From Candidatus Thiodiazotropha sp. 'RUGA' (lineage in GTDB: Bacteria > Pseudomonadota > Gammaproteobacteria > Chromatiales > Chromatiaceae): a stretch of 64,000 nt of DNA. The stretch spans positions 1-64,000 of the forward strand of contig JAEPDS010000007.1 of the NCBI GenBank assembly GCA_016842065.1, given 5' to 3'. The notes below the pieces were generated by a model. The model had not been told where the DNA came from and did no database searches. It worked only from the letters and a program-made list of their open reading frames with translations. The translations under genes and the position numbers were made by a program. Shown here one piece after another: positions 37,420 to 46,005 of the stretch; position 1 is the stretch's first letter, and each line of letters opens with the position of its first letter.

Positions 37420-38874
37420 ATGCCAAGAAGAACCAAAATTGTAGCAACCCTGGGACCGGCAACGGATGACCCAAAGGTTCTCGACAAGCTGATACACGCC
37501 GGGGTGGATATCGTTCGCCTCAACCTGTCACACGATGCTCACGACTCGCAAAGAGAACGTGCAGAACGGATTCGTAACCGGGCCCGTGCCTGTGGCCGTC
37601 AGATCGGTGTTTTGGCGGATCTTCAGGGGCCGAAGATCCGTATCGGCAAATTCAAGAACGGCTATACCAAACTGGAAGAGAATGGACAGTTCATCCTCGA
37701 TGCGGCGCTGCCGCTGGATGCGGGTGATGACGAACGGGTAGGATTGACCTATCCGGAACTGATTGATGATGTCTCCCGCGGTGACACCCTGTTGCTCGAC
37801 GACGGTGCTGTTGAGCTGTGGGTCTCTGAGGTCACCGACAAAGAGGTCCATTGCAAAGTGGTGGTGGGTGGCAAGCTCTCCAACAACAAAGGGATCAATA
37901 AGCAAGGCGGTGGACTTTCAGCACCTGCACTGACCGACAAAGATCGGGCGGATATCCTGTTTGCCGCTGAGATCGACGTGGATTATCTTGCTGTCTCTTT
38001 CGTTCGCAATGCGGATGATGTCAAGGAGGCACGTCGCCTTCTGGAGGAGGCGGGTGGCAATGGTGGTATCGTAGCCAAGGTTGAGCGCGCCGAGGCGCTG
38101 GACTGCATAGAAGAGATTATCCAGGCTTCCGATGTCATCATGGTGGCACGTGGTGACCTGGGTGTTGAGATCGGTGATGCGGAACTGCCTGCTGTGCAGA
38201 AAGAGATGATCAAAAAGGCCCGGGGGATGAACTCGGTGGTGATCACGGCGACACAGATGATGCAGTCGATGATCGAGAATCCGATCCCAACCCGTGCTGA
38301 GGTGTTTGATGTTGCGAATGCCGTTATGGATGGCACAGATGCGGTGATGCTCTCGGCTGAAACCTCAGTAGGCAAATATCCGCACAAGGTTGTCAAAGCG
38401 ATGGATCGGGTTTGCGCCGAAGCCGAAAAGCATCAGCTTGCGCGGCGTTCCAGCCACAGACTCGACAGCGTCTTCGGCCGGGTGGATGAGGCCATCGCCA
38501 TGTCCACCATGTATACCGCCAATCACCTTGGGGTGAAAGCGATTGCCGCACTGACCGAATCCGGCTCGACAGTAAAATGGATGTCCAGAATCAGTTCTGA
38601 CATTCCGATCTATGCGTTGACCCGGCATGTACGTACCCGACGTAAAGTGACACTCTATCGCGGTGTCTATCCGGTTAGCTTCGATGTGGCCAGCACCGAC
38701 ATTGCCCAGGTCAATGAAGAGGTAATCGACGAGTTGCTGCGCCGTGGAGAGGTCAGAGAGAATGATCTGGTGATCATTACCAAGGGTGACCGCTCCGGTG
38801 TGGAAGGCCAAACCAACATTATGAAAGTAATGCGTGTCGGCGAGCATGTGCTGGCCGACAAAAATAAAGATTGA
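37420..38874 (+). CDS. pyk: Pyruvate kinase
   Basis: Converts phosphoenolpyruvate and ADP to pyruvate. The ATG at 37420 gives the standard start MPRRTKIVATLGPAT and 484 residues; an ATG at 37348 would add 24 unconserved residues. Catalytic and metal-binding features include the RLNLSHD segment, GPKIRIG, KVERAEAL and MVARGDLGVE. A C-terminal allosteric-type domain follows. Pyruvate kinase inside a tkt-gap-pgk-fba cluster is a known arrangement in autotrophic proteobacteria. Confidence 0.96.
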   Translation: MPRRTKIVATLGPATDDPKVLDKLIHAGVDIVRLNLSHDAHDSQRERAERIRNRARACGRQIGVLADLQGPKIRIGKFKNGYTKLEENGQFILDAALPLDAGDDERVGLTYPELIDDVSRGDTLLLDDGAVELWVSEVTDKEVHCKVVVGGKLSNNKGINKQGGGLSAPALTDKDRADILFAAEIDVDYLAVSFVRNADDVKEARRLLEEAGGNGGIVAKVERAEALDCIEEIIQASDVIMVARGDLGVEIGDAELPAVQKEMIKKARGMNSVVITATQMMQSMIENPIPTRAEVFDVANAVMDGTDAVMLSAETSVGKYPHKVVKAMDRVCAEAEKHQLARRSSHRLDSVFGRVDEAIAMSTMYTANHLGVKAIAALTESGSTVKWMSRISSDIPIYALTRHVRTRRKVTLYRGVYPVSFDVASTDIAQVNEEVIDELLRRGEVRENDLVIITKGDRSGVEGQTNIMKVMRVGEHVLADKNKD

Positions 38875-38878
38875 AGTC

Positions 38879-38897
38879 ATCACCAGCGGGTGGTGAT
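38879..38897. repeat. Small hairpin between pyk and fba
   Basis: ATCACCA and TGGTGAT form a 7-bp perfect stem with a 5-nt loop, just after the pyk stop. No T run follows, so read-through into fba, which has its own strong Shine-Dalgarno, is expected. Confidence 0.35.
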
Positions 38898-38939
38898 TAA
38901 GTTGTAACGAGACTATAAACACAAACCAAGGAGGCTATC

Positions 38940-40004
38940 ATGGCTCTGATTTCCCTGCGCCAACTTCTCGACCATGCCGCGGAGCACGGCTATGGTCTGC
39001 CTGCGTTCAATGTTAACAACATGGAGCAGGTGCATGCCATCATGCAGGCAGCGGATGCCGTCAACAGCCCGGTCATTCTGCAAGGATCTGCAGGTGCCCG
39101 GTCATACGCGGGTGAACCCTTTCTGCGTCATCTGATCATTGCTGCAACCGAGATGTATCCTCACATTCCGGTCTGTATGCATCAGGATCACGGTACTTCA
39201 CCATCCGTCTGTCTGCGTTCGATTCAGTCAGGCTTCTCATCGGTGATGATGGACGGCTCCCTGATGAGCGACGGTAAGACCCCTTCCAGCTACGAATACA
39301 ATGTGGATACCACCGCCAAGGTGGTCGAGATTGCCCACGCCGGCGGTGTTTCCGTTGAGGGTGAGCTGGGTTGTCTGGGTTCCCTGGAAACCGGCCAGGC
39401 CGGTGAAGAGGATGGTATCGGCGCTGAAGGCACCCTGGACCACAGCCAGCTGCTGACCGACCCGGATGAAGCGGCGGATTTCGTCAAGAAGACCGGTGTT
39501 GATGCCCTGGCAATCGCAATCGGTACTTCCCACGGCGCCTATAAGTTCACCCGTCCGCCGACAGGGGATATCCTGGCCATCGATCGGGTCAAAGAGATCC
39601 ACGCACGTATACCGGATACCCATCTGGTTATGCATGGTTCCTCTTCGGTTCCTCAGGACTGGCTGGCGATCATCAATGAGTATGGTGGTGATATGGGTGA
39701 GACCTATGGTGTGCCTGTTGAAGAGATCGTTGAAGGTATCAAGCATGGTGTGCGTAAGGTCAACATCGATACCGATCTGCGCATGGCTTCTACCGGCTCC
39801 ATTCGTAAGCACCTGAATGACAACAAGTCCAACTTCGATCCACGCAAATTCCTGAAAGAGGCCACCAAGGCCATGTCGGATATCTGTAAGGATCGCTATG
39901 AAGCCTTCGGTTCTGCCGGGATGGCGGAGAAGATCGCTCCGATCTCTCTCGAGAACATGCAGGTACGCTACGAAAGCGGTGAACTCGATCCGAAAATCAA
40001 CTGA
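38940..40004 (+). CDS. fba: Class II fructose-bisphosphate aldolase, Calvin-cycle subtype
   Basis: Zinc-dependent aldolase for fructose-1,6-bisphosphate and sedoheptulose-1,7-bisphosphate. The 354 residues and the start [19 protein letters not shown] are characteristic of the Calvin-cycle (CbbA-type) branch rather than E. coli FbaA. Zinc-ligand region HQDHG lies near residue 81, with a second histidine in the GTSHGAY segment and a third in VMHGSSS. AAGGAGG precedes the ATG. The cluster ends here at a strong terminator. Subtype assignment is from memory of family sequences. Confidence 0.95.
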   Translation: MALISLRQLLDHAAEHGYGLPAFNVNNMEQVHAIMQAADAVNSPVILQGSAGARSYAGEPFLRHLIIAATEMYPHIPVCMHQDHGTSPSVCLRSIQSGFSSVMMDGSLMSDGKTPSSYEYNVDTTAKVVEIAHAGGVSVEGELGCLGSLETGQAGEEDGIGAEGTLDHSQLLTDPDEAADFVKKTGVDALAIAIGTSHGAYKFTRPPTGDILAIDRVKEIHARIPDTHLVMHGSSSVPQDWLAIINEYGGDMGETYGVPVEEIVEGIKHGVRKVNIDTDLRMASTGSIRKHLNDNKSNFDPRKFLKEATKAMSDICKDRYEAFGSAGMAEKIAPISLENMQVRYESGELDPKIN

Positions 40005-40040
40005 TCTTCGTATTGGTTAGCCCGTTAATTCGGTGCACGA

Positions 40041-40070
40041 TAAAGGGGCCATTCGGCCCCTTTATTTTTT
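40041..40070 (+). terminator. Strong Rho-independent terminator after fba
   Basis: TAAAGGGGCC and GGCCCCTTTA form a perfect 10-bp stem with an ATTC tetraloop, followed by six T residues (40065-40070). This closes the tkt-fba cluster and separates it from the convergent glutaredoxin gene. Confidence 0.9.
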
Positions 40071-40108
40071 GCCGCAAGCATAACCAGGAGATTGCCTGGC
40101 GGAGCGGT

Positions 40109-40372
40109 CTACATCAGTCCTTCAAGTTCCAGTGCCTTTTTCAGTCGGTTGGGATTGAATCCTTCAAATTTTTCATCACCGACCAGGATCAGCGGTACGC
40201 TTTTACCGCCGATTTCAAAAAACTTTTTCTGGATCTTGCCAGGTTTGGCAACATTGAAGTCAAGAAAGGGGACGTTGTTTCGTTTCAGCCAACGCTTTAA
40301 GTGGAGACAATGGGGGCACCTCAACGTAGTGTAGATCACTACCCGGGCTGCTTTGTTATTCTGTGTTGTCAT
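40109..40372 (-). CDS. Glutaredoxin-family protein
   Basis: A small thioredoxin-fold protein of 87 residues. A beta strand (RVVIYTTLR) leads into the dithiol CPHC active site near residue 19, followed by a conserved VPLILVGDEKFEGF segment. The cis-proline region (SVPL) is kept. It would reduce disulfides or glutathione mixed disulfides in the cytoplasm. GAGGAT precedes the ATG at 40372; the longer open frame adds 13 residues without conservation. It is convergent with fba. Confidence 0.85.
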   Translation of the reverse strand: MTTQNNKAARVVIYTTLRCPHCLHLKRWLKRNNVPFLDFNVAKPGKIQKKFFEIGGKSVPLILVGDEKFEGFNPNRLKKALELEGLM

Positions 40373-40411
40373 ATCCTCAGAAGTGTATAAGCTCAAATCG
40401 GTCTTGCCCAA

Positions 40412-40867
40412 TATTATTTTCGAGTGAGGTTTTTTATCTGCCCTGGTCGATCATTTTTCGACCGGAATCAGTAGCACAATGTGCGACTGAACTGATATGA
40501 GATGGTGTGAGATTGATCAACGAATTGCTGTGGCGAATACAGTACGGCATGTCAAAACTGAGTCGCTTCATCTAGCTGCAGCAATTCACTCTGAACCTGT
40601 CAGAGTACTCCTGGTTAAAAGCCCATATCTTAGCCCAAATTATAGATCCAAAATACGAATTGGATTCTTAAAGCGCGGTGTTTGATTGATGAGTCTCAAC
40701 TCTTTGGCAAGATAACCCCTTTGCAGGGTTACGAGGTTGTTTGCCGTTTGTCAAACCTGTGCCATCTTATGCTGATTCTGGCAGTTCGTCTAACGAGCAG
40801 CTTGGATTGATATCAACCGGATATTGAAGCCTGTCGACTGCCGGCCGACTTACGACTCGATTCCGAT
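40412..40867. other. Intergenic stretch between the glutaredoxin gene and purC
   Basis: 456 bp without a supportable gene; a 62-codon plus-strand frame looks random. It includes a GGTCG/CGACC imperfect hairpin (about 40448-40466) and TAACCC/GGGTTA (40713-40731). Either could be a transcript end, but neither has a clear T tract. The glutaredoxin promoter (minus strand) should lie in the left part. Confidence 0.5.
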
Positions 40868-41758
40868 CTATCTACCGGTCAGGCGTCTTTCTGCCTCACG
40901 ATACTTTTCAGCCGTTTTATCGATAACCTCCTGGGGCAGTTCAGGGCCTGGCGGGGTCTTATCCCAATCCAGGGTTTCCAGGTAGTCTCTGACAAACTGT
41001 TTATCGAAGCTGACCGGACTGGTGCCGGGACGATAGCTGTCTGCCGGCCAGAATCTGGATGAATCCGGTGTCAGTGCCTCATCGATCAAATGCAGCTGTC
41101 CAGCATCATCCAGACCGAATTCGAACTTGGTATCGGCAATGATGATGCCTTTACTCAATGCATAGTCGGCGGCCTGGTTATAGATGCTCAGGCTGATCTC
41201 CTTCACTTGAGCCGCCAACTCACGGCCGAGCAGATTTTCAGTCCGGCTGAAATCGATGTTTTCATCGTGATCCCCCACATCCGCTTTTGTGGATGGGGTG
41301 AAGATGGCTTCGGGTAGCCGGTCCGCCTGCTGCAGATCGGCGGGCAGTGGGATACTGCAGACCGATTGGTTGTGCTGGTAATCCTTCCAGCCGGAGCCGA
41401 TCAGGTAACCCCGCACGATTGCTTCAATCGGCAGTGGCTTGAGCTTGCGCACGATCATGTATCTGTCACCCAGACTGTTGCGCTGATCCGGGTTTGTCAG
41501 GATCTCGGAAAGCTGCAGGTTCACCAGATGGTTTGGAATCAATGGCTCGGTTCGCTTGAACCAGAAGTTAGCCACCCGGGTGAGGACCTCGCCTTTGCCG
41601 GGAATGGGTTGTGGCAGAACCACATCGAATGCTGAAAGACGGTCACTGGTGACGATCAACAGATGCTGATCATCCACCTCATAGATATCACGTACTTTGC
41701 CCCGATTGAGCAGCTTCAGATCCAGGTTTGATTCGAAAAGGGTATGGCTATCAGTCAT
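40868..41758 (-). CDS. purC: Phosphoribosylaminoimidazole-succinocarboxamide synthase
   Basis: SAICAR synthetase of purine synthesis, joining CAIR and aspartate. The 296 residues are longer than E. coli PurC (237) and match the second, yeast ADE1-like type. Family blocks are the LLNRGKVRDIYEV start, a DRLSAFDVVL segment, RGYLIGSGWKDY, and the IADTKFEFG and DEALTPDSSRFW motifs near the C-terminus. Two adjacent ATGs (41761 and 41758) could start it and no Shine-Dalgarno is evident. It is divergent from the next gene. Confidence 0.95.
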   Translation of the reverse strand: MTDSHTLFESNLDLKLLNRGKVRDIYEVDDQHLLIVTSDRLSAFDVVLPQPIPGKGEVLTRVANFWFKRTEPLIPNHLVNLQLSEILTNPDQRNSLGDRYMIVRKLKPLPIEAIVRGYLIGSGWKDYQHNQSVCSIPLPADLQQADRLPEAIFTPSTKADVGDHDENIDFSRTENLLGRELAAQVKEISLSIYNQAADYALSKGIIIADTKFEFGLDDAGQLHLIDEALTPDSSRFWPADSYRPGTSPVSFDKQFVRDYLETLDWDKTPPGPELPQEVIDKTAEKYREAERRLTGR

Positions 41759-41921
41759 CATGGGTTGTAACCGGCAGAGGCAAAGGGTCATTATACCCAT
41801 GATCGGACAGGAAACTCATGCTTGTCTCGTGTCTGATACCGGTGCAGCGCTGCCGAAGGGTGAGGCACCTGGTCCATGCTCCGCGTTGATGCGGAGTTTC
41901 CATTCTCTTTGTGGTGTGGTG

Positions 41922-42362
41922 ATGAACGAACAGGGTAATTTCTTGAAGGCCTTCAAAGGCAGTTTCACTTCCGCCTTGCGCTGGCATCAACTGGATGCGC
42001 TATGGCAGGTGTTGAGAGCGGATGCCGCTGGGGGATGGTACGTCTATGCGGTAGGCGAACCGCCACCCGAGGTTCCCTCTGATGAATCGAGAGTGCTGAC
42101 ATTCGTCGAGCGTGTCGACGAGTTGTTGCGGCGGGAGCATGATGAGGAGTACTGCGGCATCGTCTATGCGGATGATCTGCAGCAACCGTCATTCATCAAG
42201 ATCTATGATCCAAACAACCTGGGTGTCTCATGTGGCTACAGTGATAATCCACCACTGCCTGGCTGGGTGTTGAGCAAGATCCAGCCGGTCGATCTGCCGG
42301 CGGTGGCGATGCCCAACAACCGCAAGCGCTGGTGGCATGCTTTGTGGAAGGGCGAGGCTTGA
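41922..42362 (+). CDS. Conserved hypothetical protein, function unknown
   Basis: A 146-residue soluble protein that I cannot assign. It begins MNEQGNFLKAFKGSF and is acidic in the middle, with several Trp and Tyr residues (GGWYVYAVGEPPP). It contains an EYCGIVYADD segment and a KIYDPNNLGVSCGYSD segment that look like conserved surface motifs, and it ends with a Lys/Trp-rich tail. No signal peptide or membrane helix is seen. The frame is open for 75 codons upstream, but that part overlaps the purC region antisense and reads as random. It may be cotranscribed with the antitoxin-like gene 96 nt downstream. Confidence 0.7.
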   Translation: MNEQGNFLKAFKGSFTSALRWHQLDALWQVLRADAAGGWYVYAVGEPPPEVPSDESRVLTFVERVDELLRREHDEEYCGIVYADDLQQPSFIKIYDPNNLGVSCGYSDNPPLPGWVLSKIQPVDLPAVAMPNNRKRWWHALWKGEA

Positions 42363-42458
42363 TCGTAACCCTGAATTACCATGGTTTCCCTTGGGTTTTA
42401 ACTGGATCAATCGTGTTAGACTCAGAAAAACCAAGTTAAACAGTAGGAAATAGCCGAC

Positions 42459-42878
42459 ATGAGTGAAATCGCACAACAAAGCAGCACTGTTTCAATGGAT
42501 GACCGTCTTGCAATCACCCGGGGAGTCATGAATCTGTTCGATCACTGGGGGCTGCACAGTGATGAGATGATGTCGCTCCTGGATATCAACGGCAAGGCAC
42601 GCCAGATGGCCCAGTACCGGCATAACAAGGCCTTTCCCGAAAGTCCGGAAATGATGAAGCGGATCGACTATCTGGTCAGAATCAATGATGCGCTGCGTAC
42701 CACCTATCCGACCAATCCGAGTATGGGCAAGCGCTGGTTGCGTCAGCGTAACCATCTGTTCAACCAGCGGTCGCCTCTGTCGATGATGATGGGGGACGGG
42801 GAGCAGGGGATGGTCTATGTGCTCTCCAGGCTGGATTGCACTTTCGCCTGGGAGCAGAGTGGTTCTACACCCAGTTGA
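42459..42878 (+). CDS. MbcA/ParS/Xre-type antitoxin-domain protein (DUF2384-like), orphan
   Basis: A 139-residue helical protein. The N-terminal half (about 12-80) resembles the HTH part of Xre/MbcA/ParS proteins. The C-terminal half has the DUF2384-like toxin-binding pattern, with KRWLRQRNHLFNQRSPLSMMM followed by a short Gly-Glu turn and a helix. These proteins normally neutralise RES-domain NAD-degrading toxins encoded next door. No RES toxin ORF is present on either side, so this is either an orphan transcription factor or a decayed locus. Assignment is by pattern recognition, without alignment. Confidence 0.6.
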   Translation: MSEIAQQSSTVSMDDRLAITRGVMNLFDHWGLHSDEMMSLLDINGKARQMAQYRHNKAFPESPEMMKRIDYLVRINDALRTTYPTNPSMGKRWLRQRNHLFNQRSPLSMMMGDGEQGMVYVLSRLDCTFAWEQSGSTPS

Positions 42879-42889
42879 TTGTTTGTTTT

Positions 42890-43293
42890 AAGTCCGCAAA
42901 TGAACGCAAATACGATTCGCAGATTGTAATCGTGTTTGGGGTTTGAGTGGCCTCAAACTCGAACTTTCCCTGTGATCATTTGCCGACGATTTGTGGTGCC
43001 TTGCCTGATTGCTAACCTGGCCATCCGGACCAAGACGGATGGTGGCTTACTAAGTGCCAAGGCGATTCACTGTGTTTAAACAAAGGGTATTTGGTGGGGC
43101 CATGCCCCACCAAACAGGGTTAGAGTGAGCACCGCACAGGGCTTATGTTCATCAACATCAACTTCTTCATAGCCTGCGATTTTTTTGCGGCCATTGGCGG
43201 TACTTGGCGTCCATTTGCGGCTTGATTCAACGGCTCCAGACCAATCCGCATCGGCAAAACCATTAGCGTTTATCGGCGTTCATTAGCGGACTT
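42890..43293. mobile_element. Possible MITE-like interval with 18-bp terminal inverted repeats
   Basis: AAGTCCGCAAATGAACGC at 42890-42907 and its inverted counterpart at 43276-43293 (AAGTCCGCTAATGAACGC on the minus strand) agree at 17 of 18 positions and bound 404 bp with no gene. The interior carries related CCGCAAATG- and GCGGCC-type segments and the second GGTGGGGC palindrome. Target-site duplications were not clear. It may instead be a cluster of nested intergenic repeats. Confidence 0.45.
43090..43114. repeat. GGTGGGGC palindrome, copy 2
   Basis: TTTGGTGGGGC and GCCCCACCAAA form 11-bp perfect arms around a CAT loop. The core is identical to the palindrome at 28098-28116, differing only in one loop base and the outer arm. 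A half-site resembling it (GGTGGGGCAT, minus strand) lies near 32060-32070 upstream of metK. Confidence 0.7.
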
Positions 43294-43299
43294 GAATAA

Positions 43300-44268
43300 C
43301 TATCCAGCAGCCGCCTCTTCCCGGCGTGCCAGCCAGACCTCCATACCCTGGGCGTCCAGGTCCAGATCCATGGCCATCAGCTGCAGGCTCTCCTCGGTTG
43401 TCAGGGGGTTGCCATTCTGTTGCAGCTTCTGCAGCAACCACTTCTGCAGCGCGCTTTCCATTTCACGCTTCCTTGGCGCGCCCGGTTCCGCCTGCGCTGC
43501 CAGGGCGATGGCGGTGAACTCCTGCAGATGCTGGCGCAGTTGTCCGACCCGTTTTTCTGGTTCACTGACTTCGCCGAAGTGGGTGAGGTAGAGTTTTTCA
43601 GGTTTCAGCTCCATCAGTCGGTCCAGAGTCTCATACCAGGCGTCCGGATCGAGTTGGATCGGTGTGGTGGTGGGTATGATAAAGGGACCCTGTGTGCCAC
43701 TGAGTTCAGGATAGGAGAGCCCGAAGGTGTCGCCGGTGAACAGGCCGCGGCTCTGTTGATCAAAAACGCAGATGTGGTGACGTGCATGTCCCGGGGTGTC
43801 GAGACAGAGCAGCTCCCGATTGCCGAACTGGCAACGAAAACCGTCCGGCGCCAGGATAACCCGCTCTTCCGGGATCGGGATCAATTGACCGAACTGCCTT
43901 TCGAACTCCTCCTCGCCGTAGACGGCTGTCGCGCCAGCGATCAACTTCGAGGGATCGATCAGGTGTTTGGCGCCATACGGGTGGATCACCAGAGAGGCAT
44001 TTGGCAGTTGGCTCATCAGATTGCCCGCTCCCCCGGCATGGTCCAGATGGACATGGGTGGGGATCACATAGCGGACCTGTGAAGGGGATATGCCTTTCTG
44101 TTCCAGCACCGCCATCAGTTGAGGCACACTGTTGCTGGTGCCGGTATCGATGAAAGCCGCTTCCCCCTCGGATTCGAGCAGATAGCAGGCAGCCAGACCC
44201 TGGCGCTGATAGAAGGTGTCGATGCAGGTGATTTGATGGGCGTATTCCAGGGTGCGCGGATTCGGCAT
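43300..44268 (-). CDS. Metallo-beta-lactamase-fold hydrolase
   Basis: A 322-residue cytoplasmic protein with the zinc-binding THVHLDHAGG motif (HxHxDH) near residue 72, a downstream DTPGHARHH histidine and an FTGDT aspartate, then a C-terminal THFGE histidine. The fold resembles glyoxalase II and flavoprotein-type hydrolases, but a C-terminal helical region of about 90 residues is added. The substrate is unknown. Its ATG overlaps the plsY stop by one base (TAATG), so it is cotranscribed with plsY. Confidence 0.9.
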   Translation of the reverse strand: MPNPRTLEYAHQITCIDTFYQRQGLAACYLLESEGEAAFIDTGTSNSVPQLMAVLEQKGISPSQVRYVIPTHVHLDHAGGAGNLMSQLPNASLVIHPYGAKHLIDPSKLIAGATAVYGEEEFERQFGQLIPIPEERVILAPDGFRCQFGNRELLCLDTPGHARHHICVFDQQSRGLFTGDTFGLSYPELSGTQGPFIIPTTTPIQLDPDAWYETLDRLMELKPEKLYLTHFGEVSEPEKRVGQLRQHLQEFTAIALAAQAEPGAPRKREMESALQKWLLQKLQQNGNPLTTEESLQLMAMDLDLDAQGMEVWLARREEAAAG

Positions 44269-44864
44269 TAATTTTCACTCTCACTGATCTTATCTTCGGC
44301 ACCGGAGATAAGATTGGTTATGTTGGAACGGTGGCGCCAAAACAGGATGGCGCTGATGACGATTTGCATCACTATCAGCTCTGGTGCAGGCCAGATCAAC
44401 CATACGATAATTGGTGCCAATGCCATCGAGATCAGGGCGGACAGGGAGGAGATATTGACCACCTTGGCGGTAAACAGCCAGACCAGTGCAACCGCCAGTC
44501 CAACCCCCCAGTGGAGTCCAAACTGGACACCGAGGGCGGTGGCGACCCCCTTACCCCCTTTGAAGCTGAAAAACACCGGGTAGAGGTGGCCGAGAAATGC
44601 GGCCAAACCAGTCAGTGCGAGATAGAGTGGTGGTGTATCGAACAGATGAGCAATCAGCATCGGGATCAATCCCTTGACCATATCCCCGAAGAGGGTGATG
44701 GCTGCTGCCTTTTTGCCACCGATTCGCAATACATTGGTGGCCCCAGGATTATTTGAACCCTGGCTGCGGGGATCGGGCAGACCCATCAGGCGACAAACGA
44801 TGATGGCACTGGAGATCGAACCGAGCAGATAGGCGATAACAACGATAGAAGAGTGGATAATCAT
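44268..44864 (-). CDS. plsY: Acyl-phosphate:glycerol-3-phosphate acyltransferase PlsY
   Basis: Membrane acyltransferase that makes lysophosphatidic acid at the start of phospholipid synthesis. The 198 residues have about five hydrophobic helices. Three PlsY motifs are visible: GSISSA near residue 15, the GSNNPGATNVLR block near 36-47, and KGGKGVATALG near 102-112. It is divergent from folB across 104 bp, the same neighbourhood as in other gammaproteobacteria. Confidence 0.96.
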   Translation of the reverse strand: MIIHSSIVVIAYLLGSISSAIIVCRLMGLPDPRSQGSNNPGATNVLRIGGKKAAAITLFGDMVKGLIPMLIAHLFDTPPLYLALTGLAAFLGHLYPVFFSFKGGKGVATALGVQFGLHWGVGLAVALVWLFTAKVVNISSLSALISMALAPIIVWLIWPAPELIVMQIVISAILFWRHRSNITNLISGAEDKISESEN

Positions 44865-44909
44865 GGGTGCATTGGAACCTCTGGCAGCGGGTCAGGTCAA
44901 GCCGGGGGT

Positions 44910-44937
44910 TTGTTCTTGATCAATACTCATCTACTAT
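44910..44937 (+). promoter_or_regulatory. Candidate promoter for folB-folK
   Basis: TTGTTC (44910-44915) and TACTAT (44932-44937) with 16-nt spacing fit a modest sigma70 promoter, putting a start about 25 nt before the folB ATG. The divergent plsY promoter must lie in the same 104 bp. Confidence 0.35.
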
Positions 44938-44968
44938 GACTCTTTTTCAAAAGTGTGGTTGTTGAGTT

Positions 44969-45325
44969 ATGGATATCGTTTTCATTCGTGATCTTCGCAT
45001 TGAAACCGTCATCGGTATTTACGACTGGGAGCGGGAGATCACCCAGACGGTGGTATTTGACCTGGAGATGGGAGCCGATATCAAGAAGGCAGCGGAGTCG
45101 GATGCCATCGAGGATGCGTTGGATTACAAAGCGGTCAGCAAGCGTCTGGTCTCTTTTGTACGGGAGAGTAAGTTCCAACTGGTCGAGACACTGGCAGAAC
45201 GTTGTGCCGACATTGTGCTGCACGAATTCAACGTACCTTGGGTGCGGTTGACCCTGAACAAGATCGGTGCCGTGAGCATGGCCCGGGATGTGGGAGTGAT
45301 TATCGAGAGAAGCCGGAGTGACTGA
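44969..45325 (+). CDS. folB: Dihydroneopterin aldolase
   Basis: Folate-pathway aldolase that converts dihydroneopterin to 6-hydroxymethyl-dihydropterin. The 118 residues match E. coli FolB (122). They show the VIGIYDWEREITQ substrate segment, with the conserved Glu, near residues 14-26, and the LNKIGAV lysine near residue 97. The reading frame overlaps the GTG start of folK by 8 nt, pairing consecutive steps of folate synthesis. Confidence 0.95.
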   Translation: MDIVFIRDLRIETVIGIYDWEREITQTVVFDLEMGADIKKAAESDAIEDALDYKAVSKRLVSFVRESKFQLVETLAERCADIVLHEFNVPWVRLTLNKIGAVSMARDVGVIIERSRSD

Positions 45326-45848
45326 CACTGCCCGGGTCAGGGCTTGGCTGAGTCTTGGCAGCAATCAGTCACCACGTCGATATCTTCCCAGCGCCATCGC
45401 AGATTTGCGGCAGCATTTTGGCAAGCTGGCGATTTCAACGGTGTATGAGAGTGAAGCGGTGGGATTTACCGGAGAGAACTTTCTCAATCTGGTGGTTGGC
45501 ATCCACACCAGCTTATCGGCAGAGGCTGTGAATCGCCGATTGAAGGAGATTGAGCAACGTCATGGCCGGGTACGCAATGAAGAACGGTTTGCGGCCAGAA
45601 CCCTGGATATCGACCTGTTGACCTACGGCGATCAGATCATCGAGCGTGATGGTATCCGTCTGCCGAGAGATGAGATCTTACGCTATGCCTTTGTATTGCT
45701 GCCCCTCTCGGAAGTGGCGGCAGAAGAAGTTCACCCTGAGGAGGGCAAGAGCTATCAGCAGCTGTGGCAGGGATTTGATCGCTCCGGACAGGCGTTGTGG
45801 CCTGTCATGCTGGATCTGGAGAAAGAGGATCGGGCGCGAATGGAATAA
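45318..45848 (+). CDS. folK: 2-amino-4-hydroxy-6-hydroxymethyldihydropteridine pyrophosphokinase
   Basis: HPPK transfers pyrophosphate from ATP to the pterin made by FolB. The 176 residues carry the SLGSNQ substrate motif near residue 13, a segment with aromatic residues (FLNLVVG) and the RTLDIDLLTYG signature near residue 95. The start is GTG within folB; no ATG alternative preserves the LSLGSN start. It ends the plus-strand folB-folK pair before a convergent small transcript. Confidence 0.95.
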   Translation: MTDTARVRAWLSLGSNQSPRRYLPSAIADLRQHFGKLAISTVYESEAVGFTGENFLNLVVGIHTSLSAEAVNRRLKEIEQRHGRVRNEERFAARTLDIDLLTYGDQIIERDGIRLPRDEILRYAFVLLPLSEVAAEEVHPEEGKSYQQLWQGFDRSGQALWPVMLDLEKEDRARME

Positions 45849-45912
45849 TCGCCTCAGTCCAAGTGGAGAGGAGTGGTCGATCAGGAAACGCCGGAGTTTT
45901 CTCTCCCCCAAT

Positions 45913-45949
45913 AAAAAAATCCCGGCACCCGCTCCTTGGGCACCAGGAT
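45913..45949 (-). terminator. Minus-strand terminator of a short transcript
   Basis: Read on the minus strand, ATCCTGGTGCCC and GGGTGCCGGGAT pair as a 12-bp stem with three G-U wobbles around the 7-nt loop AAGGAGC, followed by a run of T residues. The next minus-strand gene is absent, so this ends a stand-alone transcript converging on folK. Confidence 0.75.
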
Positions 45950-45981
45950 CTTGTGTCGCACTGATTGGTTGGCAAATGGTA

Positions 45982-46005
45982 TCAGTCCTTCACTTCCGTG
46001 TTCAT
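45982..46005 (-). CDS. Seven-codon ORF within the short minus-strand transcript
   Basis: ATG at 46005 is preceded 8 nt upstream by AAGGAG, an ideal Shine-Dalgarno, and reads MNTEVKD followed by TGA. It may be a translated micro-peptide or leader, or the Shine-Dalgarno may simply be one of the GGA protein-binding sites. Nothing further can be said from sequence. Confidence 0.25.
   Translation of the reverse strand: MNTEVKD

Noticed and set aside
40497..40685. 62-codon frame upstream of purC on the plus strand
   Set aside because: No ribosome-binding site or domain feature; probably chance.
42363..43299. RES-type toxin partner for the antitoxin-like gene
   Set aside because: No open frame of suitable size exists on either strand in the flanking gaps.
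45913..45949. Simple Watson-Crick inverted repeat missed at first in this site
   Set aside because: It was initially dismissed because the arms are not perfect complements; allowing three G-U pairs on the minus strand gives a 12-bp stem, so the terminator is kept and only the DNA-palindrome reading is rejected.
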